Source of the DNA: Hanleya hanleyi
Lineage: Eukaryota > Mollusca > Polyplacophora > Lepidopleurida > Hanleyidae
Direction of reading: 5' to 3'
NCBI GenBank assembly: GCA_036873755.1
Contig: JAVTVY010025034.1
Coordinates: 37,413 to 101,412, forward strand
DNA: 64,000 nucleotides
Both the position numbers and the translations under genes were made by a program. The first letter of the stretch is position 1, and each line of letters opens with the position of its first letter. This document shows, piece by piece, positions 1 through 11,456 of the stretch. The notes below the pieces were generated by a model. The model worked only from the letters and a program-made list of their open reading frames with translations, was not told where the DNA came from and did not search any database.

Positions 1-444
1 AAGAATTCTGGAGACGGTGCCTACGTCACTGAGCTTTCATCTTTGGAAAGCTTGTCAAGCGCATACAATGATGTGGCCGCGAGCTGCTTTCGTTTCCTAG
101 CTGGTTCATCGAAGTCCGTGTCTTCGCCCCTGTCCGGTCTGGACATCTCGGGTACTAGAGAATACAATTACAACGCATATAAGGGAAGTGGGAAGAGGTG
201 CCGACATACTGACAGAGCCACATGACCTCCAGTATAGTCTTCTGGTTAACCTATTCTAAAGCACATACCAAGAATCTAACGATTCATGATGTGTTTATCT
301 CATGTACGCTTTTATTGTACCTGTTCATGTGGCAACTTGGATGACATGACCACACGGCCCCAAAGCTGACATCTTAGCCTAGAATGGCAGTTGGTCATTC
401 TTCTCGGTTTCCATTTCTTGAGTAGAAGATGGGTGTTCGTGAGA
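1..444. other. No gene recognised
   Basis: I see no conserved coding signal, RNA gene or repeat structure in this stretch. Short open frames are present on both strands but show no domain, no codon pattern and no splice context that I can support. Confidence 0.4.
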
Positions 445-1038
445 TTAGGGTGATATAGATGCTGCCCGTCGCGGATGATGCTCCTCCTCCGAAGCAGAGG
501 ATGTTTGGCTGGATGACAGAGTTCCATGACGAGATTGTCTAGAATCAGCCGGGGTTTTTTGTTTTGGTATCGTACACCGGAACAAGTTGCACCAGTGGCT
601 GCTGAAGATGAACATGCTCCTTGGTTGGTTCGCTTTCGGAAGTTCCTGTCGAGATGGAACCCGATCCTTCGGTCCGAGTCCCGTTGCAGGTTTAGAATTT
701 GCAATAATCTCGGGATGCCGGGACTGCTGACGAAATGATTTACGGGGTTCTCGATCATCCCGAGTTATTGATGTGGAAAGGCGGGAGTGGGGACGTTCCA
801 TCTTTCGTTCTTCATAATAAGTGCATCCCCTGGATGTGTCCCTTGAATGACGTGACCGACGATTAGAAGTTTGGGAACGACTTTTAGAACGTCGGGAACG
901 GTGATGATCCGGAGTTCGAGTTTTGTGCCAAGTGTGGTCCCCAGATGAATGGCTGTGGTATCGATCATCATGGGCAGGTGTCCGACTCCGGTGCCTGTTC
1001 CTGGGCCTGCGGCCCCGGACACGCCACCTAGCGGACGA
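445..1038 (-). CDS. RS-rich open frame, possible exon of an SR-like protein
   Basis: An open frame of about 197 codons on the minus strand, from an in-frame TGA at 1,039-1,041 down to a stop at 445. Its first third is strongly enriched in Arg, Ser and His (for example RHRSRTPAHDDRYHSHSS, HHRSRRSKSRSQTSNRRSRH). That composition resembles RS domains of splicing factors, which act in the nucleus through phosphorylated RS/RD repeats. A possible splice acceptor (gctag before gtggcg) lies at about 1,027 on the minus strand, so the frame could be a last exon ending at 445. No RRM or zinc finger is visible. It may equally be a chance low-complexity frame, as the last half (from about residue 100) has no such bias. 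I do not recognise a specific gene. Confidence 0.3.
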   Translation of the reverse strand, partial: SSARWRVRGRRPRNRHRSRTPAHDDRYHSHSSGDHTWHKTRTPDHHRSRRSKSRSQTSNRRSRHSRDTSRGCTYYEERKMERPHSRLSTSITRDDREPRKSFRQQSRHPEIIANSKPATGLGPKDRVPSRQELPKANQPRSMFIFSSHWCNLFRCTIPKQKTPADSRQSRHGTLSSSQTSSASEEEHHPRRAASISP

Positions 1039-3336
1039 TCAGAGGTGATAATTTCTATTGTATGGGGATCTCCAAATATGAGGAATATAGAACACAAGTT
1101 TTGAGCAATAAATTTGTTGGTTTGGCCGTGGTCGAAGTAATACGCCTTGCCGATGTCATGAGGAATGCCGGGGAGAAAGTTAACATTTTTCAGGCCTGTA
1201 GTTTCACAGGCTGACTGCTATTGACTGTAGCATCATACGATTAATGCCGATATCATTTGTTTTCTATCAATATATTCGTTACCCGTCATCCTTCAACTCT
1301 TACAGCCATCCATACAGCCATCTATCCAACGAATAGTCATTAATATTCTAATAATGTGTGTACCCAAGTACCTGACCTTAAACATCGCTATTAAAACTAG
1401 AGCCTTACGCACTGAAACGGGGCTTTTTAAATGTCAAAATAGGCTGTTGGGATAATCCCAATAATAACTCTTTGGTGTTCAGTTCCCTGCCGAAGAGCTG
1501 CACAATTCTTTCAACAGGGATCTCTAGTGAATTAGTTTAATTGTACATGTAATACATTGATATATTCCAAAAGCTAACTTGACATAAAGTGCCATATGGG
1601 ATAAATTTCTCATTTATTATGAAACCGACTTAACGATAGGATAAATAATGTCTTCACTGCATGTTACCAATATTTGATTTTTTCAGCTGGGGATTATAGA
1701 AAGTATATCCTTTAGCAGTAAATGACAAAATTCAGTATTGGAATATAAAATCCTTATCGTTAGATGGATTGGACCTATGCCTGTATGCACCCTCTCATGA
1801 CATCATATTAAAAACATGTACCTCATGCTGTCAGTACACCCCAATTTTGGAGGTTACACATTCTGACAATGGTAGAATGACAATTATATTGTGCAGACCA
1901 CCTAACATGAGCCTGAAATCTAAAGGAGTATTTTCATGTAGAGAACACAATGATTATCCATCTACTATGAAGTTGTTAGAGCAGTGATAAACAATGAATT
2001 ACTCTAATCTTGAAGCCTAAAAATGCTTCTTCCGAGCAGGTACATGTAGGTCACTTCTATTTATACATGATGCCTGGAGTTTCAATTGACCCTATTAAGC
2101 CGAGTGAACCAAGCTATTGACCTAGGTCATGCAAGTGTCTGCATCCACCTGGTATAGAGTCTCTGGTGGAGGGGATGTGTGTGTAAGTCTCCAAGCTACA
2201 TACTGTGAATACAAGTTCTGCAAGAATGGGAGCCTAGAAATTTAGAATTTCTTGCCAATATGGCAAACATATAATAAGTATACCTGAAATTATTTTTTTT
2301 CTGCATATATTAAGTGTACTGTATCAAGTTTTTATCAGCCAGCGATTAAGGATATCCTCTCAGGAAAACTCTCTAAGGCAACCCCAGAATGGTATATCAA
2401 TATTCTATTCATGCTCTAAAAGACAAGAACTCTGTGAAAATGATATCTGAATATACATAAGAATATCAGAAAATATTTAACTTCACTAATATAGACCTGG
2501 TGGCACCAAATCTAGACAAAATAGTTGACCAAACTATCTGCAGTGGCTGAACAAGTACTAGGAAAATTTTTAGTACTATAAATTCAAAATTTATACTTTT
2601 TAAAATTAAAATTTTAGTACTATAAATTTGAAATTTATATTTTTCTTCTGCTCTTCTTCTCAAAGCCTAGAGCAGTTCAATAAACAACCAGTCACCCTGG
2701 CAACGGTACTACCTGTGCTCAAGATCTTCCTTAGTATTAGAGCAGGACCATTAGGCACTACGGGCATCCGTGAAAAATCTATTCCTTTTCCCGTCATACA
2801 TGCTCTATAGATGTCTCCGAGGGAGTGTCTTTCCGCTTTCTATTTACTGACGCTGGAACGCCTGCTTTCTGACGCCGTCTATGGAGTTCTGTTTAGCTTG
2901 CTTCACATCTTGCTGTGTAGGTGAAACTAGTTCAACAGTCGCTATTTCAGACGCACCTCTTGTACGGGATTTGTTAGTCGAGTTCCTCGTGTGTTGTCTG
3001 GTGAAATATTGTGAGACTTTGGAGGAGGATGCAGTCACTTTTGTCCTTTCTGACGCGCCTCCTGCTTTAAGAAACCTCTACCCTGGTCTACATAAAACTT
3101 AATCCCATATTAGCATCGTCAATGTAGTGTTCTGTCCACATGATAAAACGATAGTAGTGAAATGTGATGCGTTCGACGGTTTCTCCAAGAATTCCTCCCA
3201 TACAGTTATAATATAGATTATAAAAGAGGTACTCATGGTTTGATGACGTCACTAATTTTAAATTCCAATAGAGTGAAAAATACAACAACGAATTGACTAC
3301 CTTCCGCCTCTTTCTCCTCCTCTTTTCCAATACGTC
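1039..3336. other. AT-rich non-coding stretch
   Basis: No conserved gene recognised. The only internal structure I can point to is a direct repeat at 2,567-2,640, in which a segment beginning ttttagtactataaatt occurs twice about 45 bp apart, each copy followed by an A/T palindrome. Short frames such as 1,769-1,987 show no recognisable domain. Confidence 0.35.
2567..2640. repeat. AT-rich direct repeat
   Basis: Two copies of a roughly 27-bp AT-rich segment sharing ttttagtactataaatt, start to start 45 bp. Each copy contains the self-complementary core aaattcaaaattt / aaatttgaaattt. Function unknown; it may be part of a decayed MITE. Confidence 0.45.
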
Positions 3337-3545
3337 AATGCAGTTCTATGAATTGGAGCGATATGCAAGGGGTGGGAAAAATTGACGACGTCCGGCGACT
3401 AAAAAACAACCATGACTCTACAGAAAAGCTTCCGTCAGCACCTCACATTCAGACCCGAAAGCACGATGGATTCTTGGACGTAACCTAAGTATCTCAGCCG
3501 CGCTTTTATTTCAGCTGTTCATGCAGAGACTATGAAGCATCCACA
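3337..3545. repeat. Direct repeat, upstream copy (Naiad 3'-end relic)
   Basis: About 205 bp that recurs at 3,744-3,948, with matching blocks such as aaaaattgacgacgtc and gtatctcagccgcgctttta. The end of the block (gtatctcagcc.cgcttt...ctgttcat) also matches the pseudo-LTR of the Naiad element at 11,750-11,780. This appears to be a tandem or partial duplicate of a related element's 3' end. Confidence 0.5.
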
Positions 3546-3706
3546 CTGAAAAAACTGAATATTGTAGCACCAGAGTTATGTTGAAAATAACACTAATTGT
3601 CTTAAAATCAACACAAATTGGTGTTGACAAAAATACGATTTTGCACCGATATGTTAACTTCAACACTTCAATGTGTGTGTTAAAGCCATTTTAGCACCAT
3701 TTTATC

Positions 3707-4201
3707 TCAATGCACACGGCCCCTAGCACCGGCCATATACAGGTACGAAATTGAAGCGATATACAAGAGGTAAGAAAAATTGACGACGTCTGGCGATATA
3801 GAAGCAACCATACTACTCCATAGGAAAGATTTCCTCTGCACTTCATATTCAGCCTCGAGAATACGGTGGACTCTCGAACGTAGCCTTAGTATCTCAGCCG
3901 CGCTTTTATTGCAGCTGTTCATGTGGAGACTATGAAGTATCCTTGTCTCTAGCCCCGGCTGAAGCGGAATTAGATACACTATGAAGCGCACAGAGGCGTG
4001 TTCAGACATGTCCGATCGTGATAAAACAGGTACAGCTAAATGCATGGTAACTGGTATACTGTCCGTATATGTGCAGATGAAATAGATGTTAGTGTACTTG
4101 GGTCCTGCTGAACAATTCGTAAAATATAACACTATGTCATGACCATCAAATATTAGATACATTATATGCGCATACAAAGAAAATACGGAACACATGTACA
4201 T
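3707..4201 (-). pseudogene. Relic of a divergent Naiad element 3' end
   Basis: A 164-codon minus-strand frame, ATG at 4,201. Its middle part reads LIPLQPGL and then, in the same frame, MNSCNKSAAEI. In the Naiad element at 11.5-14.9 kb the reverse transcriptase ends LIPLNPGL and a following frame begins MNSHNQSVAEI. The nucleotide match extends through the segment ctagccccgg.t.aagcggaattaga.aca. I therefore read this as the C-terminal end plus pseudo-LTR of a diverged family member. The upstream half shows no RT motif. Unlike the main copy, there is no stop between the two conserved peptides here, which bears on whether the downstream peptide is part of the protein. Confidence 0.55.
3744..3948. 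repeat. Direct repeat, downstream copy (Naiad 3'-end relic)
   Basis: Second copy of the roughly 205-bp block at 3,337-3,545. The copies are separated by about 200 bp that contain short repeats of tgttga / aacaccaa type, possibly a small MITE. This copy is followed by the segment tctagccccggctgaagcgg, which matches the Naiad pseudo-LTR edge at 11,822-11,845. Confidence 0.5.
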
Positions 4202-4317
4202 GTATACATATGCTGATTTAAGACAAGTATATATACGGATCCTACTGAATTTTTGGTTTAGTATAACGTATTATTAATCAACTATCTATGATATGAATCC
4301 AATACAAGGAAATCGGC

Positions 4318-4430
4318 CTGCTTGATATGGCCCCAAACCGGGCCAATATGAGGAAGGCGGGCCAATACAGAAAAGCCGGTCCAATACGGGAAAACAGGGC
4401 CAATATGGCCTGGACCAATATGACTTTCAA
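4318..4430. repeat. Array of GGCCAATA-type boxes
   Basis: Five copies of a box of form GGnCCAATA occur between 4,338 and 4,425, spaced by about 15-23 bp (gggccaatatg, gggccaatac, ggtccaatac, gggccaatatgg, ggaccaatatg). CCAAT is the core of NF-Y sites. A short distance downstream lies ATGGCGACGCTGAGG at about 4,432. This could be a promoter cluster or a degenerate minisatellite; no gene follows that I can recognise. Confidence 0.4.
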
Positions 4431-4602
4431 CATGGCGACGCTGAGGATGAATGATTCTCGATTCGCGATCTTGTCCGAATGATGTCACTGATTTCTCTGA
4501 CTTTGAATGGATATTCAATGGCTTCTGTGATAACATTTGATGGAGCTTTACGTGCCGATACACAAACCTTGAAATCAAGTGAGGTGGGTCATGCTGAAAT
4601 AG

Positions 4603-4641
4603 ACTATAGCAGAGACCCTATAATAAAGGGGACTGGTGAGC
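4603..4641 (+). repeat. 39-bp segment shared with 8,000-8,039 in inverse orientation
   Basis: The segment ctatagcagagaccctataa and the bases following it reappear, reverse-complemented and nearly identical, at 8,000-8,039. Similarity stops at both edges. It may be a fragment of a short interspersed repeat. Confidence 0.4.
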
Positions 4642-5434
4642 AGAATAAGATCAAAGGTTCAAAGGTGTGAATCGCTCGGATGTTCCTTGCGGATCACGTG
4701 ACCTCGAGCGGGAGACTTGAGAGAAAAATTTCCCCAGATTGACGCCATTTTGTTTTTCGTTGAACATACTTCTTGCAATTCCTGGATTATTTTGAGGCTC
4801 ACAGTTACAGTTCGCGTCTTTTATGTTTGAAACAGGGTAAGTAACATATTTATATACTTATTTCTGTCAACTTTATGCTGATATTTTCAATATATCGTGA
4901 GAAATGTTCTTTCAAAGTGTGTTGATTGTCGGTGCGAATTATCCGCCGGGATAGCTGGAGGGAAAATAGGACGATAGCAATTTGTACAACACTTTTGTGT
5001 ACACATGAAACAAGATATCTTGACAAAAAATATATTTTTTATGTTGTTGGTGAAACGTTTACGTGGGGAATGGATGTTTCAGATCCACAAGAGAGTGCGC
5101 AGGGTCCCCAAGACAAACTGTCAGGCTACCGGGAACGCACTCGTGCACTGATCTTGGCCAACGAGGGAGTTCGATTCAACCTGTCACCTTGTCTGGATCG
5201 AGGAGGTTGGAAAGGAAGACCTGTAATGACAACCAAAGCAAATTAATACAATACTGACATATAATTCTATGAGCAGGAATACAGGATTCAGATCGCGGTA
5301 GCGTATAATCCCTGAAAAGAAGATCCCTGATCTATGAATTGGATTTATCTGTATTCTTATAGTTATCTTTAACCGAAGTTCAAGCTATATCGCGATCAGG
5401 CCTGGTCACAGCCACAGTCTGGTCACGACCGGTT

Positions 5435-5665
5435 CTCGCGTGGTTGGGTCCAACCTCTATCTTCCTTCCCCAGGTCTTCGTGGTAGAGTCCAGCGTCTAT
5501 CTTCCTTCCCCAGGTCTTCGTTCACTCCCGTGTGGATGAACTCTAAGTCGTGTCTCGTCTTACACGACCTGGTCCCCCCGTGGTTATGTCAGGCGTGTGT
5601 CTTCCTTCCCCAGGTCTTCTTCCCTCGGGCTGTATGGACTTCTCGTCGTCGTCGTGTCTCGTCTT
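5435..5665. repeat. Short imperfect tandem repeats
   Basis: The phrase cttccttccccaggtcttc occurs three times (about 5,461, 5,500 and 5,600). A second phrase, tcgtgtctcgtcttacacga, occurs twice (about 5,548 and 5,655). The frames over this region are translations of the repeat and are not credible genes. Confidence 0.55.
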
Positions 5666-5970
5666 ACACGACCTGCCCCTCCAAGCGTTGGTAACTGTCA
5701 ATGGATGCGGACGGCCTGGGCACGTCAGTACTATCACAGTACAAAGGCTTCTACGGCACCGGCCCGTCTCTCTGTAACACCGCAGGACTATTCAACTGCA
5801 CGGCTCACCACAGCAGCAGGCGGCACCCCTCGTAGGAATACACCCCAGGCTTCAGCGACCCCGCTCACGGCGACTCCCTCCGCGGCCCGGCTCCAAGGAC
5901 GAATCATTAAGGCTAGAGTTCACGGCTGCACGTTCCACATAGGATCGGACATCGATACCACACGGTGGAT

Positions 5971-6140
5971 GGGTAGGCACCTGGTCTAGTAACCCTCTTC
6001 CTATACTACTGTATGGGCACCTGGTATAGGAACCCTCTCTCTATACTACTGTATGGTCACCCGGTCTATGAACCCTATTTCTATACTACTGTATGGTCAT
6101 CCGCAATAGATGAGCATCTGGTCAAGGATTCCCCCTTTAT
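5971..6140. repeat. 41-bp minisatellite, about 3.5 copies
   Basis: A unit of the form ggcacctggt..a..aaccct...ctatactactgtat repeats with period 41 bp, with starts near 5,973, 6,014, 6,055 and 6,095. The last copy is degenerate. Confidence 0.75.
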
Positions 6141-6489
6141 ATATTACTGTATGAGACAGTATTAATCTATGATTGGCTGTGAATTACTCAATGTATGTAC
6201 AGAGTGGTGAGAGACTATGCTTATGGGGGCGTGAATGGATAATCGTTTATGCTACGATTTACTGGGTAGGTGTATATTTATCAAGCTCTAGACCTGAGCC
6301 TATAGCTTGTGAGTGTTAGCGTGAATGTATTTCAACCCGTAGATTGTGTGTTTAAGTACGTGTGTGCATGGATAATTGTTTATGTAGGAACTGTGTATGA
6401 TTTGGTTTAGCTGTACCTTCTTCACAGAGACGAGCGTCTCCTACCGGATACAGCTTAATCGATACCATTAACCACAGGGCCGTACTAGC

Positions 6490-6730
6490 ACAACTGTTCA
6501 ATACTGTTGAGTCAAGTACAGATACGGCTAAGGTATGGCCATGCTATCAACACTAACGCCGTTAGTTAATTCCCAGAGCTAAACCTGCACGTCTGTGTCG
6601 TACGGACGAGGATCAGGTAGAGATAGAAATAACCGTCAACGATAAGTGTCTATACCCTATCTCCCAGTGCAATACCCGCACAACTGTGCATTACGGTTGA
6701 GACAGGTAGAGATCGGAGTAGAGTAAACAC
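6490..6730. repeat. About 90-bp degenerate tandem repeat
   Basis: A segment of the form gcac..ctgt...tac.gttgag.caggta.agat occurs at about 6,498, 6,587 and 6,677 (spacing 89 and 90 bp). Each copy contains a small hairpin such as gcacaactgtgc. Downstream, at 6,785-6,890, there are local repeats of ggcggc and cccggcc. Confidence 0.5.
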
Positions 6731-7303
6731 AGCCCGGACGTGTGAATGTAAGTGAGTGTAAATGTATGCTATGATGTTATAGGATTCGGCGGCGGCACTT
6801 CTTCAATTCGGCGGCCTGGTCCCGGCCCGGCGGCGGCACGAATTCGGCGGCCTGATCACGGCCCTTCTCCGGCCCGGCAATGTATTGGATTTCTTCTCCC
6901 CAATACAATTGTGCGTGTTCTCACCTCGAAGTTTCTGCTGGTCTGCCTCGTTTCCGCGAGAGCCTGGCTTATATAGGGCTACCGCTCTTCTGTGGATAAA
7001 GGTAGAAACAGAACGTTCTCCTGCAGATAAAGGTAGAAACAAGTCGACGATGCCAGCGCCCTCTTTATTGTCAAATTAACACACTTTCCCCTGATCAGTT
7101 TATCTGGACTTCGCTGGATAAATATGGCTATGGAGGAACAAACCATAATTCATAACAGACGTAACTGGTAAATCTCAGCTTCCAACTCTCTCTAGTTAAT
7201 TCATACGACGACCGCAAAGTTCACTGTTCCTCATCTGCATATTCCCAATGTTGACTTCCGGATTCCTGACTGACGTCATCTACAGCGAAGCAAGTGAGCT
7301 CAC

Positions 7304-7366
7304 CAGCGTTCCTTTTCGCCGTCCCGACTGATCGTTTGAGATAACTTCACCGGGCTTTCGAGGCAT
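7304..7366 (-). CDS. Possible first coding exon, unidentified gene
   Basis: On the minus strand an ATG at 7,366 (context acaATGCC) opens 21 codons beginning MPRKPGEVIS and rich in Arg/Lys/Gly. It ends at a good splice donor, CTG|GTGAGC, at 7,304/7,303. The reading frame closes just inside the intron. No downstream exon is recognised toward lower coordinates. This is a structural guess only. Confidence 0.22.
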
Positions 7367-7845
7367 TGTCTGTCTCCCGGATTATTATAGTTCATTCTAG
7401 GAAAATTACAGCGTTGAATTCCATCAGGTAAGTGAACCGCACACATAAACACAATGTTACTTTCGATTTCACAGTAGTCAGAACACCAGCAGTGATTTAT
7501 TAAAGGGGAACCCAAGGGGTCGTTTGCATTCTGCACTTTCGTTACACTGGGTTATATTCTTTCGTCTCTTGTATATTTCTCGACAATGTGTTACTATTTT
7601 GGATAGGAAATAATTGCATTTCCGGTTTTACGGCTGTCGAAAAATATGTAATTTTTCTAATTATCGGACAAATATGCAACCGATTGTAGCGCTTTAAATC
7701 ATTTTTTATGACCAATGGAAATTACTGTGTAAATCATAAGTAGTTCGAAAACTGCTATGTGAAGTTGAAATGCGACTTTGTTCAGGTGAAATGATGGGAA
7801 AAAATCTTTGAAAAATGAACAAAACGGCGATTTGGCAGCGATTCA

Positions 7846-8152
7846 TGGCCGCGGCTGAAGTGGAGAACGTTGGCAGCGACGGCTGACTATACGACTCGCA
7901 ATATGTGTTGTTTTCGCGAGCGTCAGCTAATCAAGAAGTGTCTGATTCTTATCACTGCTTATCTTGGCGCAAGGAACATGCCTTCAAAGACACTAAGCCG
8001 CTCACCAGTCCCCTTTATTATAGGGTCTCTGACTATAGTGACGCGAGCAGGACAGCACAAGCAGACGAGAAAACAGCGATCCAACACTTACAGCAGGGCA
8101 TTGATAAACGAAGCGGGGACTACAGTGATATTTTACGACAGAAGATGTGAGA
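7846..8152 (+). other. Decayed open frame of unknown origin
   Basis: From an ATG at about 7,846 in good context (cATGGCC) a frame reads MAAAEVENVGSDG, hits a TGA, then continues open for about 85 codons to a TGA at 8,150. The second part has an acidic-polar composition with repeated SDYSD/GDYSD. It overlaps the 39-bp repeat at 8,000-8,039, so it is probably part of an old mobile element and not a host gene. Confidence 0.25.
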
Positions 8153-8519
8153 CTTGCAGCTAGAAGAGTTATTCACATATGGATAGAACCGATAGAAATT
8201 ATACGGACGAAACACCTGTAAAATGATGTTGAAAACTAGGGTCTCCATAGCATGATACGTCTTCGATCCTCAAATCGGGACTGGATTTGGACCAAATTTG
8301 CACCAGATTATAAGGTTGTATTTTACTTCACCGTTCTCATCAAATAAAATTAGTATTTCATCTGCTTGTATCTTTTTGACTCCCAGGTTAAAGATCATCG
8401 GCCTATTCACCGTCTCGATTATCGCCGTCGTTTCCGATAGCGTTTCTGTAGAGGCAATTTGGGGGAAAAAAATTGAAAATGAAATTTTTTTGTAGGCGAG
8501 TTAATTAATAAAAATGCCA

Positions 8520-8622
8520 TTAACCAAGTGATTTCATATTGGCCTGGTTATAGGTCCTCGGTCAGCCGTATTACGGCAGGCCTCGGACCTATAACAAGGC
8601 CAATATGAAATCACTTGGTTAA
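8520..8622. mobile_element. 103-bp hairpin MITE with TTAA ends
   Basis: A nearly perfect palindrome: both ends read TTAACCAAGTGATTTCATA inward, and the arms pair for about 42 bp around a GC-rich centre (ccgtattacgg). TTAA at each end is the target site used by piggyBac-type transposases. No coding sequence. Confidence 0.7.
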
Positions 8623-10746
8623 TAACATAATAATATCATTTCAAATTCATTAAATACTTTTAAAGTGAAATATACACCGGACGATATATGTCGCACAGGT
8701 CTATGTGGCGGCGAGGGAAAACCGGTCGACCTCCTCGCGAGTGCGCCGATGTAATCCTGCACAGTTGTACTGTATCGCAGAAAATCCACCACAATCCGCA
8801 AATGCCCAAACTTACTCTGCAATTATCGTATATTAATTACGGTAATGAACTGCATGTATTACATGATATGTTCAGGATTGAAGATTCGCCAATAACTCGA
8901 TTAACATTGTAGTTTGGAGTTTTTTTGTTCCGTTTCAGCAATTCAAACTCTCCTTTTCTCTCTATCCGGTGGTGCGAGTTCACCCTTGTAACCCCTTATT
9001 TTTCGCAGATAATGGAAACTTTGACAAAATCTGTCTAATTTAAATATTGACGTCACTTTGACGAAATCACGGCGATCAAGTTATGCGCGTCATCGGGGCT
9101 ACCCAACGGTCTAAGTTTTGATTCTATGATGTGGAATTTTCCAAAATTGTCTAATTCATATTATCATCACTATGACGTCATCGTGGCTATCGAACGACGT
9201 ATCTATCTCCTGGCTATCCAACAGCATTAGTTTCAACTTTGTAGATAAATATGTATCCCGATGTAGATAAATGTGTCAGTTTATTAAACAACTTTATGAT
9301 AAGTACAGGTGATATTAGTTTAAACGCTAGTTGGGACGTCACTCTATTGTTAAATGTGTACATTATTTTTCACGAATGCACATCAAGTGTACATTCTTTT
9401 TCACGAATGTACAGTAAGTGTACATTCTTTTTCTGGAAAGAAACGCGTCCGTCAGGTAACGCATGTAAGAAGACACGAACCACTAGTAAATGGGACAATA
9501 GATTACTCGATGTCGATCTCCTGAAATGTACAAATGACAAACCCAAACAGCACTGCAACAAGCGAATTCGAATTATTTAAATCAGCCAGAAGTAACAGGT
9601 GGAACTAAGTAATGTTCTGCAGGAAGAAAAAGTAGACGAGCGAAAAAAACACAACCCAGAAATATACCCTGCCGAATACAATGTAATAAATGTGCAAATT
9701 CCATATACATGTAGGAATGCCATAAACCTTTAACTCCGAATAGCAGTCCGAGAAGTGTTCTATTCATTCATGTTAACGTTTATTGTGACCTGTGGTACAC
9801 GGGTATCGAAAGAGTCGTCCAGTCGAGGACTGTAGTTTCCCTGAATCCGGTCATGATTTCTTTTTGTGAGCGTTACACTAAATGCTTTCTGATATACATA
9901 CATTAAAACAGCGACTGCCGCAAATATAGGCCTAATCTTTGGTTGTCGCCTGCTGGGCGTTGATTGCAGACTAACCAGTCAAAATGTGACGCGTCTGTAT
10001 TGGTAACACCTTAATTTTCTGCCGTACGTATATGTGTGGGTACAAGTGAAATGTGTACCGGTAAACGTGACTTCCTGTCAGACATTCCGTTAATTATGGG
10101 CCTGATATGAGATCATGCGTATGGACATAGGGATATGTAATTTGCATGTCTACATGTTTTGATTCATATGCGTTTCACGTAATGTAGATTGTGACACGTA
10201 TATATCAATTACATATATGTTTTTGTTACAGATCTTTGTAACGATAATGTGAGAGTTACGGACCAGTCAAACGGGTTGTGGAAGTTTTGTTTCGTGTGCA
10301 AATGTGTTGTTTGTCCTGAAACAACCATGATGTGTTACACAATACGGCCATTGTGTAAGTTATTTATTGCCGTCGACATCGGGGAACGATTTTCCTGTGT
10401 TGAATAGATGAACAACAGCCCAGGTAGGCGTATGCGTAAATTCCTTCCCATGTGATGGACTGTCCATCATATAAGACGCCGTGAGTCGGGTACAGTGTGC
10501 TTACTTGGCCCTTTGCAGTTCTTGTTCGAATGGTTCCATACATGTAATAACCTGGGTCTATATCATGGCAATTTGTTCGGTTTGACATAGCTCATTTCAT
10601 TCTTCGTGTAAGACGAAGAAGTAATATATTATCGTTGGACTAACGTTAAAGTCGGAGAAAGACCTCGTAACTACCAAAGATCAGTACAGATACAATAAGT
10701 CAACCCTGGAATGACAAAGACTGTAGGCAACTCCGAAAAGAAATTA
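8623..10746. other. No gene recognised
   Basis: Apart from the 31-bp repeat at 9,356-9,437, this AT-rich stretch shows no conserved domain, RNA gene or transposon terminus that I can support. Confidence 0.35.
9356..9437. repeat. 31-bp tandem repeat
   Basis: The unit gtgtacatt.tttttcacga followed by about 11 bp occurs at 9,356, 9,387 and 9,418 (period 31), with the last copy partial. Confidence 0.7.
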
Positions 10747-11334
10747 TTAAACCCTACCTGACCTGGGGGGGAATGCCACCTCCCCTCCCTACCAAACTTT
10801 CTGCGCTATCTCCGGAATGACAAAAAAACAATGAAGAACTGAAACTCCGTGACTTTATAGCTTATCATATTGTGGTCATTTTGGGCCTATTTGCATGACC
10901 CCCCGAGCAAAGTATCATGGGTAAATTCAAGATGGCGACCACGTGAGAAACCAGAAAAGTGATTTTTTTCGTCATATTTCTTCAAAATTTCTGCTTTTCC
11001 GCGATGAAAAATAGACAAAACTATTTTATTTCACATCACATTAATATTTACTAATTTATCATGCAGTTTTTGTGGAGAAATTGCATAAATAAAAAATTCG
11101 GAAAATCTGACCGAAAAATCGATTTTGAAAATGACGTCACTGTGACGTCATCAAAGCGGCCACCTTGGATTTTTTTTTACATTTTCCGGTAGAGCTTGAC
11201 CCAAGGGTATGGTGTGGTAAGTTTCAGCCCCCTAGCTCAAGGAGTAAGAAGAATAATTAGGGGGGGATTGGGGCGGGGGGGGGAGCATTTCGGCCCCCCA
11301 CCAGGCCAGAAAAGCTCAGCCCAGATACGGTTAA
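10747..11334 (-). mobile_element. piggyBac-type MITE, copy 1
   Basis: A 588-bp non-coding element bounded by TTAA at 10,747-10,750 and 11,331-11,334. Its termini begin TTAA-(A)CCCTACCTG... and, on the other strand, TTAACCGTATCTGGGC, followed by G-rich tracts and GGCCTG. The interior contains tgacgtcactgtgacgtca and gatggc motifs. A second copy lies in the opposite orientation at 42,260-42,842 and aligns along its whole length. TTAA plus CCC termini is the signature of piggyBac-superfamily elements; no transposase is present, so it is non-autonomous. Confidence 0.75.
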
Positions 11335-11456
11335 TAATGCGTTTAACCGTCATCCGGTGAACTCACATATCAAAGCTAAATTTTACAGTAAACAGAAAGA
11401 CTATAAGAACAAAGTATAAAAGAAACCAGTATTGAAAAAAATCCTTTGAGTCAAGT

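Noticed and set aside
5440..5989. Overlapping Ser/Pro/Arg-rich frames
   Set aside because: They follow local tandem repeats in several frames at once and have no consistent coding signal.
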